Source: Atriophallophorus winterbourni
Taxonomy: Eukaryota; Platyhelminthes; Trematoda; Plagiorchiida; Microphallidae
Length of the DNA stretch: 64,000 nucleotides
Assembly (NCBI GenBank): GCA_013407085.1
Contig: JACCGJ010005325.1
Coordinates: 1-64,000, forward strand
Direction of reading: 5' to 3'
A program made the position numbers and the translations under genes. Below the pieces are notes generated by a model. The model saw only the letters and a program-made list of their open reading frames with translations. It was not told where the DNA came from and searched no databases. Shown here one piece after another: positions 37,801 to 52,800 of the stretch (its first letter is position 1; every line of letters starts with the position of its first letter).

Positions 37801-40800
37801 TCAATAAGACAATCGACCCCTTAGCTAATGGGAAGGCCCCTGGTGACGACGGAATTCTACCTGAGCTCGTCAAATGCGGTAGAGCAGCATTATTACAGCC
37901 TCTTCACCATTTGCTTCTTCAGTGCTGGCAGGAGGGGGTGTCCCACAAGAGATGCGAGACACAAAGATCATCACGCTATTTAAGAATAAGGGTGACAGAT
38001 GCGACTGCAACAATTACAGAGGAATCTCCCTCCTGAATGTTGTAGGCAAATTGTTTGCTAAAGTCTTACACATCCGGCTGCAAGTTTTAGCTGATAGAAT
38101 TTACTCCGAATCCCAATGTGGCTTCCGCAAGGGAAGATCAACCGTTGACATGATCTTCTCCCTGAGACAACTTCAAGAACAGTGTCGGGAACAGCGTATG
38201 CCATTATACGCTGTTTTTATTGATTTAACTAAGGCATTCGACTACGTAAGCAGCGAGGGTCTTTTTAAAATGCTTGATCTGATAGGCTGTTCCCCAAAGC
38301 TGCTTAGACTCGTTATTTCGTTCTACTCAGGCATGAAAGGCTCAATCCATTTCAACGGTTGCAGTTCAGAAGCATTTAAAATTCGCCGGGGCGTCAAACA
38401 AGGGTGTGTTCTTGCTCCAACGCTGTTCGGCATTTTCTTTGCTCTGCTTCTAAAGCACGCTTTCAGGACGAGAACAGAAGGCATTTACATACGAACGCGA
38501 AGTGATGGCAAGCTTTTCAACCTAAACCGGTTGAGAGCACAAACTTATGTACGGGATGTGATAATCCGTGACCTGTTGTTTGCCGACGACGCAGCCTTTA
38601 TTGCTCAGTCCCAAGAGAACATACAGTCGCTAATGGACTGTTTTTCGTCGGCATGCAAAGACTTTGGTCAATCAATCAGCATGAGCAAGACCGAAGTCCT
38701 TGGTCGAGGGACTGTATCGCCACCAATCATCACTGTTAGAAACTGTCAGCTTGAACCAGTACATTATATCACATATCTTGGTTCAATCATTGCGGATAAC
38801 CTCTCGCTAGACACGGAGATTGATAAGCGGATTGGCAGAGCAGCTGTCATTCTGTCTTCATTGAACTCTCGTATTTGGGGTAACCGAAAGCTGACTGTAA
38901 AGCCAAAGATGATGGTATTCAGCGCGTGCGTACTAAATGCTTTACTACACGGCAGTGAAACCTGGACCACCCACGCAAGACACGAACGGAAGCTGAATGC
39001 TTTCCATCTACGAAGCATCCGTCGTATCTTGAACATATCGTGGATGGACAGAGTGACTAACGCTGAAGAGCTTTCAAAGCTGGTCTACAGAGCATGTTCA
39101 CCCTATTACGTCAGCGCCGCCTGCAATGGCTTGGTCATGTCAATAAAATGGAAAATGGTCGTATTCCAAAAGATCTACTCCATGGTGATTTGCAATTAGG
39201 AAGTCGACCATTGGGCAGACCGCACTTGCGGTACAAAGATGTTTGCAAAAGAGATATGAAAGCTCTTGAAATTGACCCCGCGAGCTAGGAAGAACTTGCT
39301 CTTGACCGCTCACTTTGGAGGCATTGTGTAAAGCGTCATCTGCAAGCCGGGCAGGAGCAAATACAGCGCTTGTCTGCTGAACGCAGATCACGCCGCCGGC
39401 GTGCAACTGATGCAATGCAACAGAGTTCTGACTATCGTTGCAAGCACTGCGGGAGAGATTGTTCCTTCCGAATCGGACTGTTTAGTCATTCAAAAAGCTG
39501 CAAAACATGAAATTCATGCTATGTGATGTACATCCATGGTCGACATCGACCGACGGAGGCCAACAACAACAGTACCGGAAACATGATTTGACATTAAATA
39601 ATCTGAAATAATTCCCTAGATACTCCAAATGAATCGGAAAGGACAAATAATCCTAAAAAAAGTTGCAATTGTAAAACACTGTTAAATAAGGTCGGTACGA
39701 ACAACCAGTACAATCACATGTGCATAAACTTAAGTAGATAATGAAATGCTAATTTGCATGCATTTCCATCACATACAACGACCAGTTTCGTGATGTTTGC
39801 ACTCATCAGGTAGGAACAGTAAGAGCAGGATCTGCATAAACTTTAAACACTGAAAGAATAGAAAACAAGTTGCGCCTGTATGCCACTATTGGACAATTAT
39901 TGTACGAACAACCTGTTCAGTCACATGAGCCCACACTCATGTAGATAGTGTTTAAGCCCGTGACCATGAACACAAAATTCTTTTGAATGCATTTCCATTA
40001 AACACACACACCACGACGAGTTTCATGATCTTTGTACACACCGGGTATTGATAGTAAGATCAGGATTCACATGCGCTTGAAATAGTGAAAGAATGGAAAA
40101 CAGGTTGCACTTTTATGCCACTGTTGGTAAGGTTGGTACGACCAACCTCTTGAATAACGTGTGCCCAAACACATGTAGATAAAGTATCAATCCATGTTCA
40201 AGAACAAAATTTGTTATTTTGCATGTGTGTGTGATGGAACGGCATGGAAATATGGAATCTTAAAAAATGTTTAAGATTGGCTTCTTCACCGGATGTGATG
40301 TGATCCGCAGCAATTTTTTCTAATTTCAGAGTAACGAAATAAGTTCACATTCAGAATTTCGTTAAATGTTATCTTGGAATAAAAGAGTTGACTTAAAAGT
40401 TCTATCAACAATTGTCTTTAAATTTAAAAGTGATGTGCTTAACAAAAATATTCAATATCGAACTTCGATAGAAATTAATTCGGAATTATTATATTTTTAC
40501 CAGTGGATGAATACTGCGCTGCATGGACACGAGATAAATTAAGCTAATATATCGTTTTGTGATCCTTTAGCAAATACACGGTAGTTGTAACTTCGTTTGT
40601 GTATAATTCGAATGTTAAACTTTTCAAAGAATATATGTCTTTGTAGCAGTAAATGTGGTTTGAAATCACTTAAATGTGACAACTTACGCGACTTTTGTAA
40701 GTAGTTTTCCCGACACTCAAATGCGCGACACAAGATGGAAGTGAATGTACAGCGGTAGACGGTGACATGTTTTCAGAACTTTGACCGTTGTTGCGGGTTT

Positions 40801-43800
40801 TTTTTGCGTGCTGATTAATCGGCCCGAGTCCGAAAACGTTTTCCGCTCGAATCAACGTTACCAACAATCGCGATTTCGTGTAAAGTTGATCCAAATTGAT
40901 ATCTCTCCGGGTCGTTGGCAAGCGGCTCACGAGAGTAAATGGAGTCGGGTCGAATTTATTGACCAACGAACTAGTATAATAGGCCACTTTCGTTCCTTCG
41001 TAAAAGCACGGTGCCCAATCGGGCTGATAAAATTGCATTTCATTCGTCCCAATCCAGTCGTTTTGTTGGACTGCATCATCGTTATCATTTAGCGCTTCGG
41101 ATGACATGGAAAAGTTCAAAAATTCCGAATTGTTGAAAGGGCTTCGGATGGAGTTCATGATATCCAGATTGCTGTCATATACGGATGAGCTCATACTGGA
41201 ACAACTGATCTTCTTATATATCTGTGATTAATAGTTAACCAACGATAAGGATAATTAAATCAATATTTTCGTGATACTATTATACAATGATCGGTACGAA
41301 TAGGGATAACTCAAAAGATTCCAATATATGTTTGTTTATACCATAAATGAGCCATGCCACTGCAAGTTATTACAGGACAAATATTTAATGTTAGCTTTAC
41401 CGTACAATAATAAATAACTTTGTCATAAATCTTATCCTAAATAATGGACGTTAAATATTGAAACCTAACCTTACATGATGTAAGGGCGTGCGAACAAAAC
41501 ACCACGTCACTTGTGGCCACACCGTACATCATGTTCAAACTTTTATCATGTTGTTCACATAGGATTCAAGGGCACTCGTAACGACATAAACCACGTCACT
41601 CCAGCCTTTTACACACTCTTGATGATTGTGTCCCGGATCATCACTGAGGCCAACCCTTCCAACGAAAATTACGTTCACAGGCGCATCCCACATCACAAGA
41701 GAATGCCAATTGGTCATACGCGTTTATTACGCACAAGATAAAGAATAAACACACATCTGTCTCATATAGGAATATCTTGTTATCATACCATTGTCTTCCA
41801 CGTGTCTGCATTGGTTTCACTTAGATCTGATCTACCATTGGAATTCGTGCCAACCGTGTCAATTAAAACCTTCACGACGCTGAGCTTGTTTGACCGACCG
41901 GCTCGACTAATAGCGGAAATTATTATTATTATTGACGAACATTTGATGATATACATCTCTGATTATCTTGAGAATGTCGTTGCTTGAATCGTACTCATGC
42001 ATCCTTTCAGAAACTTGAATCATTTCGAGATCGCAATTGTCGTCGCCGGTCGTTTTGGCACAATAGAAGGAGGTGTGCTTTTAGGACGAGAACAGAAGGC
42101 GTTCACCTACGCACGCGAAGTGATGGCAAGCTTTTCCACCTGAGCCGAATAAGAGCACAAACCGAGGCACGGGATATGCTCATCTGGACCTGGTGTTTGC
42201 GGACGATGCAGCTTTTTTGCTCACTCCCCAGCACATATCCATATCACTAACGGACTGTATTTCGTCGGCATGCAAAACCTTTGGGCTAACAATTAGCATG
42301 AGCAAGACCAAAGTCCTTGGTCAAGGGATTGTATCGCCTCCAATCATCAATGTAGGAAACTGTCAATTTGAACCAGTACAGCTTTTCATATATCTTGGCT
42401 CAACCATTGTGGATAACCTTTCTCTAGTCATGGAAATTGATAAGCGGATTGATCTTTCGTGTTTAGCGTAACTGTAAAGACAAAGCGCGTCCTTACTAAA
42501 TGCTTTACTGTGGGCAGTGAATCCTGCACCGTTAACGAGAAACACGAACTAAATCTGAATGCTTTACATCGACGAAGCATTTGTCGTATCTTGAACATAC
42601 CGTGGATGGACAAATTGACTAATGCTAAAGTGCTTTAAAATGCTGGCCAACAGAGCATGTTCACCCTACTACGACAGCGGTGTCTTAGCCACGTCTACAG
42701 AATGGAAAATGGTTGTATTCCGACTGGTCTATCCTATTGTGAATTGAAATCAGGTAGTCCATCTTTAAGAAGACCGCACTTGCGGTACAAAAAGTTTAGA
42801 AAAGAGATATGAAATATCATGGCATTAACTCCGCTAGTTAGAAAGAACTTGCTCATAACCTCTCAAAATGTGTAAAGCGTTATCTGCAAACTGTCGAGGA
42901 GCAGATACAGTTTTTGGCTGCTGATTGCAGACCACGCCACCGGCGTGCAACTGATGCCGATTGACCGGGTACTGCCTATCTTTGAGCTGCGGGAGTTATT
43001 GTTCTCCCCAATCGGACTGTTTAATCATTCAGAAAATGTGTAGCAAGATGTTCATGCATGGTCGAAATCGACAGAAAGAAGCCAATATCGACAGAGCTCT
43101 TGTTTTGTACCTGAAAGGTAGTGTTCTGCATATCATTCGAATGCTCGTGGTTAGCACTCAATGCTAATTAATGGCACATCTCACAATAAGTATTCTGTAA
43201 TCTGAGAAATCATACATACTTTTATATTGACTAAAGGTACGCTCATTGTTATTCATAACATGGCATGTGATAATGCATCGATTAATCGCTGGGCATTCCA
43301 GGAATAATTTATCAAAAGTACAAAGAGTAATGCTCAACTTTTGCTCAAAGTCAAATTAGTCCCATCAGAATTCAGTTCTTCCGTTTGACTACGGCTCTCA
43401 CAATATCACAGCAACGGAAAACACCTATAGCTGTATAAATCTAGTGGTCGACAATTTTAACAAGCATTTAGTCTAATTGGTAAGTCAGCGTTAATAAGCA
43501 CCTTTTATTGTATTAAAGATTTCCCCAGGACTAATCAATTGAATTTTAATAAGTTCAGAATGCCCTGGGTACAGTAATTTCGAGGAAAAGTCGTTGCCTC
43601 GTTCATTGCATTACTGGGGTGAGTGGAGGATGAATATTTAGTTTACTGAGTACTAAAAGGTTACACCTCTAAATTCGTATCTTAACGGTGTTGGAAAGCA
43701 CAATTCAGCATACAAAATTCACAGGCGTACTTGGATGTGCATTATAATACGAAACATAGCCTGGAAAGAAACCATCACCAGTTAAACACCGAAGCAACGT

Positions 43801-46800
43801 GAAAACCTTCTAAACACAAATAACCAATGGCAATAATCTTATTGATGAAGACAAAATGCAGTTTCAAGGTGACATATTGTCTACAATTGATAAAAATCCA
43901 AAGCTCATCACCAATGCAGGTTACAGCGCGAATATTCTGGTCAAAATGTACGCTACAGAATTTTGTCCAAAGGATTGTGTTGACGTACAACAGGATCAAA
44001 AAGTTACCTCTTCTTTCTCATTGGATACAATAACCATTACCAGAAATGAGGTGCTGAAAAATCAATTATAATTGAATCACAGAAAATCCCCCGGTTGTGA
44101 TGACATTACACCGATTGTACTAAAGCAAAGTGCACACTTTCCATGCTGACCCCTCAATGAGTTATTCTGCGAATCGCTGTCTCAAAGTGTCATTCACTCG
44201 GAAATATAAATCTGGTATAATCTTTTTGATTTCCAAAGGTGTTCAGAGTAAGCAAATTACAGGCCTGTTACCCTGTTGTCCAAAGTTTCAAAGGCACTCA
44301 AAAGGATCTTGGCCTACAACACGGCTTTAGGAAGGGATTTTCCTGCCTTCCTAAGCTCTTTGATGATCGGACTCAAGCATTAGATATTGGTGCTGCCATT
44401 TCTGTATGTTACCTCGATATGACGAAAGCATTTCACCGTGTAAACCACAGCTGGAACGTTATGGCATTGCTGGCTGACTATTAGCCTGGTTGAAAAATTA
44501 CCTGACTTATCGGTTTGTTCAGGTCTTTGTGGACGGTGATTTGTTGAAGCCGGTAGCCGTGTTAACTGCAGTGCCTCAGGGATCCGTCCTCGGACAGATT
44601 CTCTTAACACTTTTCGGCGATGACTAACCGGCTGTCCTCAAGTGTAAGCTCGTACTGTTCGCATACGATAAAAAAGTGTGATCCAACAACAATAAGCTGA
44701 AAAACCTTAACGCTTGCTCGATTTTCAAAGTGTCATATGTTGAACCTTTGAAAATATTTGCAGTTTCAATATTATCTTGGCGTGAACAGCTTCTCGTGAA
44801 CCGCTAAACAAAAGAAATTGGGTGTGGAGCTGAGCAACACTCTAGGGATAACAAGATACTGTCTTCTGGAAAACATTACCAAAACTGTGACTTCTATAGG
44901 GAATTATTAGAAGATTCTCAAAACAGACAACACCCCATGTAACAAACCTGTAAGTGAGACGTAAGATGGAATATGCGGTTCAAGCGTAGTCACCTTGTTC
45001 TAAAAAAGCTATTGTGACTTTGCCAATAAGATAACGACGATCTATTAAGCTTGTCGCCACACTCAGCCCGAAGCCATACAATGAGCAGATCATAACGATT
45101 AATTTACTCGTCTATCCATGTCATCGTCTCCGAGGAGATTTGATTTTAGCTTGCAATAGTTTGACTACAGCAAATCGCTCTTTTCCATGCTTATAAAATA
45201 TATAAGACAAGAGCCCACAATTTGTATCTGACTGTCCCTCACTCACGACTCAACTGTAAACGATATTTTTGTCGTGCGAATTTGTTTGATTTGGAACAAT
45301 CTAACCAATTATATTGTGAACACCCTATTTGAGAGAAATCTTGATGCCATTAAGGCCATTAATTCATGCTTCGAAGCAAACCATACATCCTGAACACATC
45401 AATCGACATACGTCACCCCACTGTGCAAACGAAAACTATTTATGTACTGTGAATATTTTCGCCTTAATTTTGAAATGATCAGTAAGCAACTAAATCTCCT
45501 ATTGTGATATTATTCGTATTTCCCACATAATTCTAAGATTTTCTGTATACTTAGATGCTTTTTCGAATTGAAGTGAATTGAATTTCTAACCACTTCCAAT
45601 ATTAAAGATACGATTTTTGCTGTTGCAAATCGCTTCATAAAGTGCAAAAATACACTCGCGTTGCGATCAATAACTAAACATTGTGAAAAAACGGACTAAC
45701 ACTTGACCCGCGACTTTGCGAAATTTGCTAATGATTACTGCTAAAACCAGACAAACGGGTACTACGTATCTTTGTGGATGTTGTGAGAGAAATCGCTACT
45801 GTCGCATCCGCCTTAAGACATGAAAATACTTTTGTGAACATTTGATTATCATGCATCAAAGTCAGGGTTAACATCAACCCTATGAAGGCAACGCCCGCGC
45901 CAACCTCGATAACATGTAATTGTGCCAAACATAATCATGTGTAAGAAACATTGTTAAACACAAGCCAAGTCTCCTAATTATGTTTGCAGTTCATCAACAT
46001 TCTCGTTGGTTAAAATTGATCTGGGATTAACAACGTGAAATATCACTCCATTGAAAGACTGCATACAGATGAACGAAAAAACAGCGAAACCCACTCTCAT
46101 ATATGGTATTCAGTTTTTCAATTTTGAACTCTAATGAACTTACATTAGGTGAATTGTATGTAGATGAGGAAGCAGAGGTATATGCCAATTGATGTACATT
46201 CTTTTGTTGCTCCGTTTTGAGTTGCTTGTACAAAACTCTGCGGCGGTCTGTAGGAACCTCTTTCACGGGGATTTCACTCAAGGTCATACTGAAATTTAAC
46301 TCGCCAATGTACGGCCCCACGTTTCTCCCTTTCTCGTCTTCTAAACAAGCGCAGAAATTTTGTTCCCTGTATTAAAATTTCGACAAAGAAATAAATGAGA
46401 AGCTGAAATCACAGAACCAATTAAAGTTAAGACGCAGGTGCATAGAAGATATATTGTCTAGAATCACCCTGATAGTTGTGCAAGATGCAGTGCGAAGCAG
46501 TAACCACAATTGTTGTTGACCTCGTTTGGTCGATGTCTACCGATACAGCGATTCGTAAATTTTACTGACAAATCTCATGCGATTAAAATCAACAATGAAC
46601 AGAAGTAGCTTAATATTAAAAACCCAGATAATGGATTTGACTCCGTAGCACAACACTCTTACAAAAACTTAAACTTTACGTTATCGCTCTGTAACGTTTC
46701 AAATTATTAACGGGAAAATACGTTTTGTCGTCGGATTTACAAATGAATTTAGCGATACGTGTTCATGCTGCCATGAATAGAAGTAATTTTCAGACTTACA

Positions 46801-49800
46801 ATCCGAAAACGAGCCCATTCAATGGAACAACCACACGCCCGATGCAGTCGTTTTTACGAAACGAATCACGACTGTATACTCTGAGCTGTGTAAAAATTGA
46901 ATTAGTATGGCATTATAATCAGTATATAATTGAAACATGTGCTGAGCTATTTGTTTGGTGAAACAATCACTATGTTATTCAGATGAATTATATATCGTTG
47001 AAAATCATCATGCATTTCGATAATACTTGGCGGCAATCAACGTGCGAGATTTAAAAAAATAAAACTCTATCATATATGTCAGGATTCTCAGTGTTTGACA
47101 ATGCATTTGTAAATAATGGACTATAATCTCTACAAATCATACTTGAAGACATTGACTCCGTTATACCCATTAGAACCCATATATATGCCAGAATTATGAT
47201 AAATAATTTGAAAGTTAGCAGATAATTTATTTCTTTGAAAGATCAGGAATAGTGAACTCAGGTTCTCGAGTCTAGAAACCATTCGATGGTATTGACCAAC
47301 CTACTCTAAAATAAACAAATATAGACGTTGAATCAACTGGCAAATAGGGTTCACACGATGTTCTTTAGCGTTTGACCAAAAATCACTTTGCGATTCTTTG
47401 TCAGAGCGAAACGATTATTTTGAAAAATCTTTTGCTTGTACACACTGGTTACCATTTCACCTATGTTACATGATCACTGAGCGTACTCTTATTGTCTCCA
47501 TTTGCTTTCGGAAAAAAAGCTGGTTCTAAAGCAAAGTGCTGGAGATGTTAACTTATAACTAATAATAACTAATAACTATCGGCTAAACAAAGTTATACTT
47601 GAATGCCAATGTTGCATAGGGTTCGTACAACGAAACACGATGTTTAAAACACAGAATCACGAAAGTGATTCTTGGTCAAGCACTCAAGGCGCTTAGGGAT
47701 GACAAAGTACTGTGTTGCCAACATACCCCGCACGTACACAGCACTATCTAGTCTTACTGTCTCCACCGGATGACAGCAAAATCCAGTAACCGGTAGTGGT
47801 GCGTAAGTGCGGGGGATGTGAGCAACTATCGACTAATATTTTTACTTCAATAAAACGAAATAATGAGTCGTAAACATATAGGCCATACTGTCGGCATTGA
47901 TTGAATAAAATTGTGTAAATAGCAAACGGCATTTTATCCATAATTTGGTTCGATTGAACATAAGGTCTACCGATTCTTACCTCAAACGGATATTCCAATG
48001 TGCAAAGCGAAACGTAGAATGATTCATCCCACACAGGATTATTATTTTTCGAAACTGTGACGGTTCTTCGGATAGTTTTCCCCATATATTTCACTTTAAC
48101 ATACGTATCAACCTTCTCTGTAAAACGCAAGTTATATCATATGTACAGTTTCCTCTTTTTGTTATTTGTGAAAGCTAGAAAAACTAGCTAGCTAGCTTAT
48201 AAACGAAGTTAAATTTTAAAAATACAAATTATTCTTCCTGGTTTGTAAATATTCTTTAACACAACAATCAAAATTCATGTTTTTGCCTCGCTTGAAAATA
48301 GTATCAAACTCTAATACCCAGTTATCGTGCTTCGAGCAAGAGCAATCACTCATGGTAGTATTTTTTTAGCATCACCAGATCACATGACAAGATTAATGTG
48401 GCACGCAATCGATTATAGACAGACCATGAGAAGTGTTTGTTAATTTTCGTCGCCACAATATTTAATCCATTCTATGTAGTTTTTTTGAATTTATTAATCC
48501 CAATACGTTGAAGATAACTAAGAGTATAATAGCACAAGCTGACATAACGAGATATTTATTCAGTGTTGCAAACCAAAGAATATTATCAGGCAATATGTTG
48601 AAAGTATGCTTGAAACCAATCGAGTAGTCATTAGCATGAGACCATTTGCAGGGTATCCTTTAGGTGATCACGAGTTGGACACTGATCGCCTTGTTGACTT
48701 TCATAAAGTAGATGGACTTCGACACACTAACAGGCCTTATATAGAACGCTTTCACGTGGAGGCTGTTAAAATCTTCAGGCCTGAACGAAAGGTGGTTAAC
48801 ACATTAGAATAGAAGAAATGTCAACAATATGGCGTACGGTGGTGTGACAAAGACACAGTAATTAAGTTGAGAATACCACTATTCTTATTAACACCCAAGC
48901 TAAATTTCAATTTGTAAATGAGGATTTATCCTCGAATTCGCAAATAAATGGGCTTAACGCAGTCAGAACGGCGTTCGAATATCAGGTCACGGAGACGCAT
49001 ACCTGATGAGCGGCAATAACCGCGAAACCGGTCGTGTGCTTCCGCCCTGTTTTTCAAACGTCATATACTACTTCTTAATAAAATCTGAGGATAAACATGA
49101 ACTGTCCATACATGAACTAGAGTTTAAACGGAGTCTGATTACTTTGACATTGTGCTGAGAGAATGGGCTTATTGCCCAAGGTGAGTTGCCACCTGTTTTA
49201 CGTCAATTGACTACACCAATTGGAAGCTGTGAATAATACACCGAATAAGAAGGTGTTCTGCTGGCCCCTGTTTTTGTGTTGCCAAAGCCAGTATAAGCCG
49301 AATGCTCGATTACAACAAAAGTATTAGTTTATTTTGAAAAAGATATTTGAAAACAAGTTTATTTCAATTAATTATGCCGAATGTGATACACAGTCACGAG
49401 GCAATACATTTTATGCAGGCAATGATCAACAAACGCTACATGTTTTACCTATAATTTGGTCAATCGGAAATCGAATAATATATTTGAGGATATTCAATTT
49501 TATTTTACGAAAACCTAACTTTGTAAGCTATGAAGTTATCCGAATCCACTCACCTCTCACTCCAAATGTTGGCAAATTTTTCGCCAATTTGATGCAGAAT
49601 TTAACATTCCAGAAGTTCCCAGGGTTTGCAAGCAACTAAAAATTAAACAATTCCATTGTATGTTTGTAGAAGTTACCGATGCATCTTTCGATTGTGTTGT
49701 CTGTTCCAGATTAGTTGACACACTCAAACATCGCCTGCCAGCTAAGGAAAACTCGTCTATGTTTGGATGTTGTCTGAACACCACCTCTGAAACTCTTCTC

Positions 49801-52800
49801 TGCATCACGGGGTTCACAATATTGGTGTGCCGAAATATTACACCCAAATCAGCCGCCGCGATTCAACTTTGGCGTTTTGTTAATTACTCTGTCTGACATT
49901 CCTATTTATCTTTTAAACCTTTTAATCGTCACGTGGGAAATGTGATCATATGCCCTTGATCTGGGGGGATAGCTGGAGCCTTGTAGAAGTGTGCGTTTGA
50001 TGATGTGCTACATTCTCAACTCGAATTATCAAAGTGTAAGGTAGTGTTATTTTCACAAAATTCAACAACAAGTTTGTGGGTAATAACAAGATTTTCGGAT
50101 AAATCTCGGTTAGCGTTGCTAATGTATTCTGGTTTGAGCAAATTATGGCGATACAATTTCTTTAAAGCTATTATATCATTATTAATGCCAGCTTGGCGGC
50201 CATTACCAAATCAAATATTACGTAATTTTCGCATTAATGAAGAAACCAGATAGTTGTTTACCAGGCTGATGTCTTACCTTGTCAATTTAGGTTCACGCGG
50301 AAGAGGAAAAACCTTTTGCAAGTTTCGTAAATACAATCACACGTTAACACGGTTTTGAAGGTAAATAAGTGATAACCACTACTTTATCGAATCCTTTCAG
50401 ATATCAATGAGGAAACAAACGTTTGTGTATTCTACAAACTATTTTCACTCAGTTCATTAACCAGTTTCATCTTGATTTTACCTATTTGCTACAATTAGAA
50501 ATCTCCACCGCGCCGCAACTCACATGATACCGATCCGCCTCAAATATCGAAGACAGCCCGCTTGTACCGTAGGAATATCCCGTTCCTTGGCTGATTGAGT
50601 CATCCACTCCTTCAGTTGATATCGTGATTGACGGCATTGGGGATCCACTTTGCCTACTGGAAACATTTCGGCGTCTTGTGTCGTGGAAAATGCTAGCAGA
50701 ACTTATGGAGACATAAGAATCAGCCGATTCCATCGACGATCTTCGACACTTTATGGTATGAGCAGACGGTAGGGAAAGCGATTGATCCGGTTCATTGCCA
50801 AATTCAGACATCGAAACTGAATTATCCGCGCATGTCTCCTCTGCATCCAGTGAAATACTGGTTGTATCAAATTCACCCACAGACGATGTCTTTTTCATTC
50901 CGCTCAAACAATATTCAGATGTTGAAGACTCGAAAACTGGAAAAATTCGAACGAATAATTTTCGATTTTGGAGTATGTACAACCGTTTGGACGAAGTCAA
51001 CATGCAAAAAATTCTCAGTTAAACGGACAATACACAGCTCGCTAGTTCAGTGATTAAAATAACCAGATTTTAAAATTAGATCACGTATGAAATTGATACG
51101 CCAGCGCAATTGATTTTCACGCATTTCTCATCATCCAGATCAGTTCATATAATGGAAAATAAATCTGATATCCCATATCCATCGAAAGTTGAAGCATTGC
51201 TGAGGTAAATCTTAGTCGGAATATTGATAGTCAAACGCCGAGAAAACCATAGACACCGAGGTGTCGAACAAGATGTGTATAATACGGGATCAACTTTGAA
51301 ACAACCGGAAAGCATATTGATGAACGATTGTAGATATGAGAATTATACTAGTTAATCCGGATATCTCGAGTGATATGCAGTACATCATTGTGCTGGACAA
51401 AACATAAGTATGATGAACCAAAACGCACGCATACAATAAACCGCATTTCAGGAGAATTGCATGAAGCTGGTTCAACTAAAATCTACTTTGGAAACACGAG
51501 CAAAGAGACAAGATTGCTCTTGAATCATATGCAATTTCTGAAGGTCAATCTAATGAGCCTACATCGGTGATTGGATTGACCATCGGTACATACTGGTTGA
51601 GGAAAGTATTGCGACATCGAGGTTTGCCTATGTCAGATAGGTGTGATTTATACCTTCTCACACGTTTCAATTGGTGTTATCTTGTGTTTTGGGATTTGTG
51701 GGTAACGGGAAAAACGGTGAAACTTTTGACCTCGAGGATGAATTGAAAGGCAATCGAAAAGTGGATACGAAACAAGGTGTCTGACGCGGTTAACAATTGC
51801 GCACGAAGCCTGTGAAAACAGCATAATAGACATTAGATTAGGAAGTGTGATTCTGCAATCATTGACTTGACGAAATTATCATCCCTCCCTCTTCACTACT
51901 ATTACCCAGCGGAGTCAGAATATTGAGATAAGCAATAAATTAATCAAAAATTCAAAAGAATATAAAATATGTGGAGTGTAAGCGCGGAGGATGCGAGCAC
52001 AACAATACGTTGCTCATTTTGAATGTTTTGAGCATTTGACCGATAATAACTTTGTGATTATTTATTCGAAAGTCGTGATTCTTTGCAGGAACCCTATTTA
52101 ACATTTTTATACAAATATAACTTTGCTTATCACATTACCACTGTTTCAAGGCTCACTGAAACGAATCTTACTTTCTCCATCTGATCACAGCAAGCAGCGA
52201 GAAGCGGATGGTAAGTTGTAACCACTGGGGATACGAGCATCACAATATATCAAACGATAATTTTACTTAATCGCTCCTGATTACTTGACGTAACATGCAT
52301 TAACTGTAGAGGTGAAACCTACCTATGGTATCCGTCGACCGAGATCTGACACGTTGGTAGAGTTTCGGGTAATTATAATTATTGTTCTGTGAATTGGATC
52401 TTTGTTGCTCCTCAGTCTGAATGAAACAGGATACAATGTCGTGTGAATGGATGAAAAGTGATATTTCTACTATTCGTATCGATCGTAATAGATACATGGC
52501 GTTAAAAAGGTTAGAAATACACTCCAGGTTCTTTATGAATAAAATGTATATGCTTCTGTGCACTGGAGATGAGGATATTCGTAATTGATGACCCACAATT
52601 GCTGTCATACGATAGACTTTCTTGTGACCAGCTATTACATAAATCTCACAATAAAAGCCTTCTCCAATGGACTATACTTGGCCTTTTTACTCGTACGTTA
52701 TCAACTCAGTGTTTGAATAGGTAAAGAGAAGACAATTGGGTCGGGAGTTCCTATTTCAATGTTGCAGTGAAACCACGGACGTGCTTGCTCTAGCTAGTTG

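Noticed and set aside
48606..48812. 68-codon plus-strand ORF beside the hammerhead as part of a Penelope-like element
   Set aside because: No RT or GIY-YIG motif is visible and the frame is short.
50265..50310. VFPLPREPKLT before a GTAAGA donor considered as an MCTP exon
   Set aside because: It would end in phase 2, which does not fit exon 4 or 5, and the acceptor is poor.
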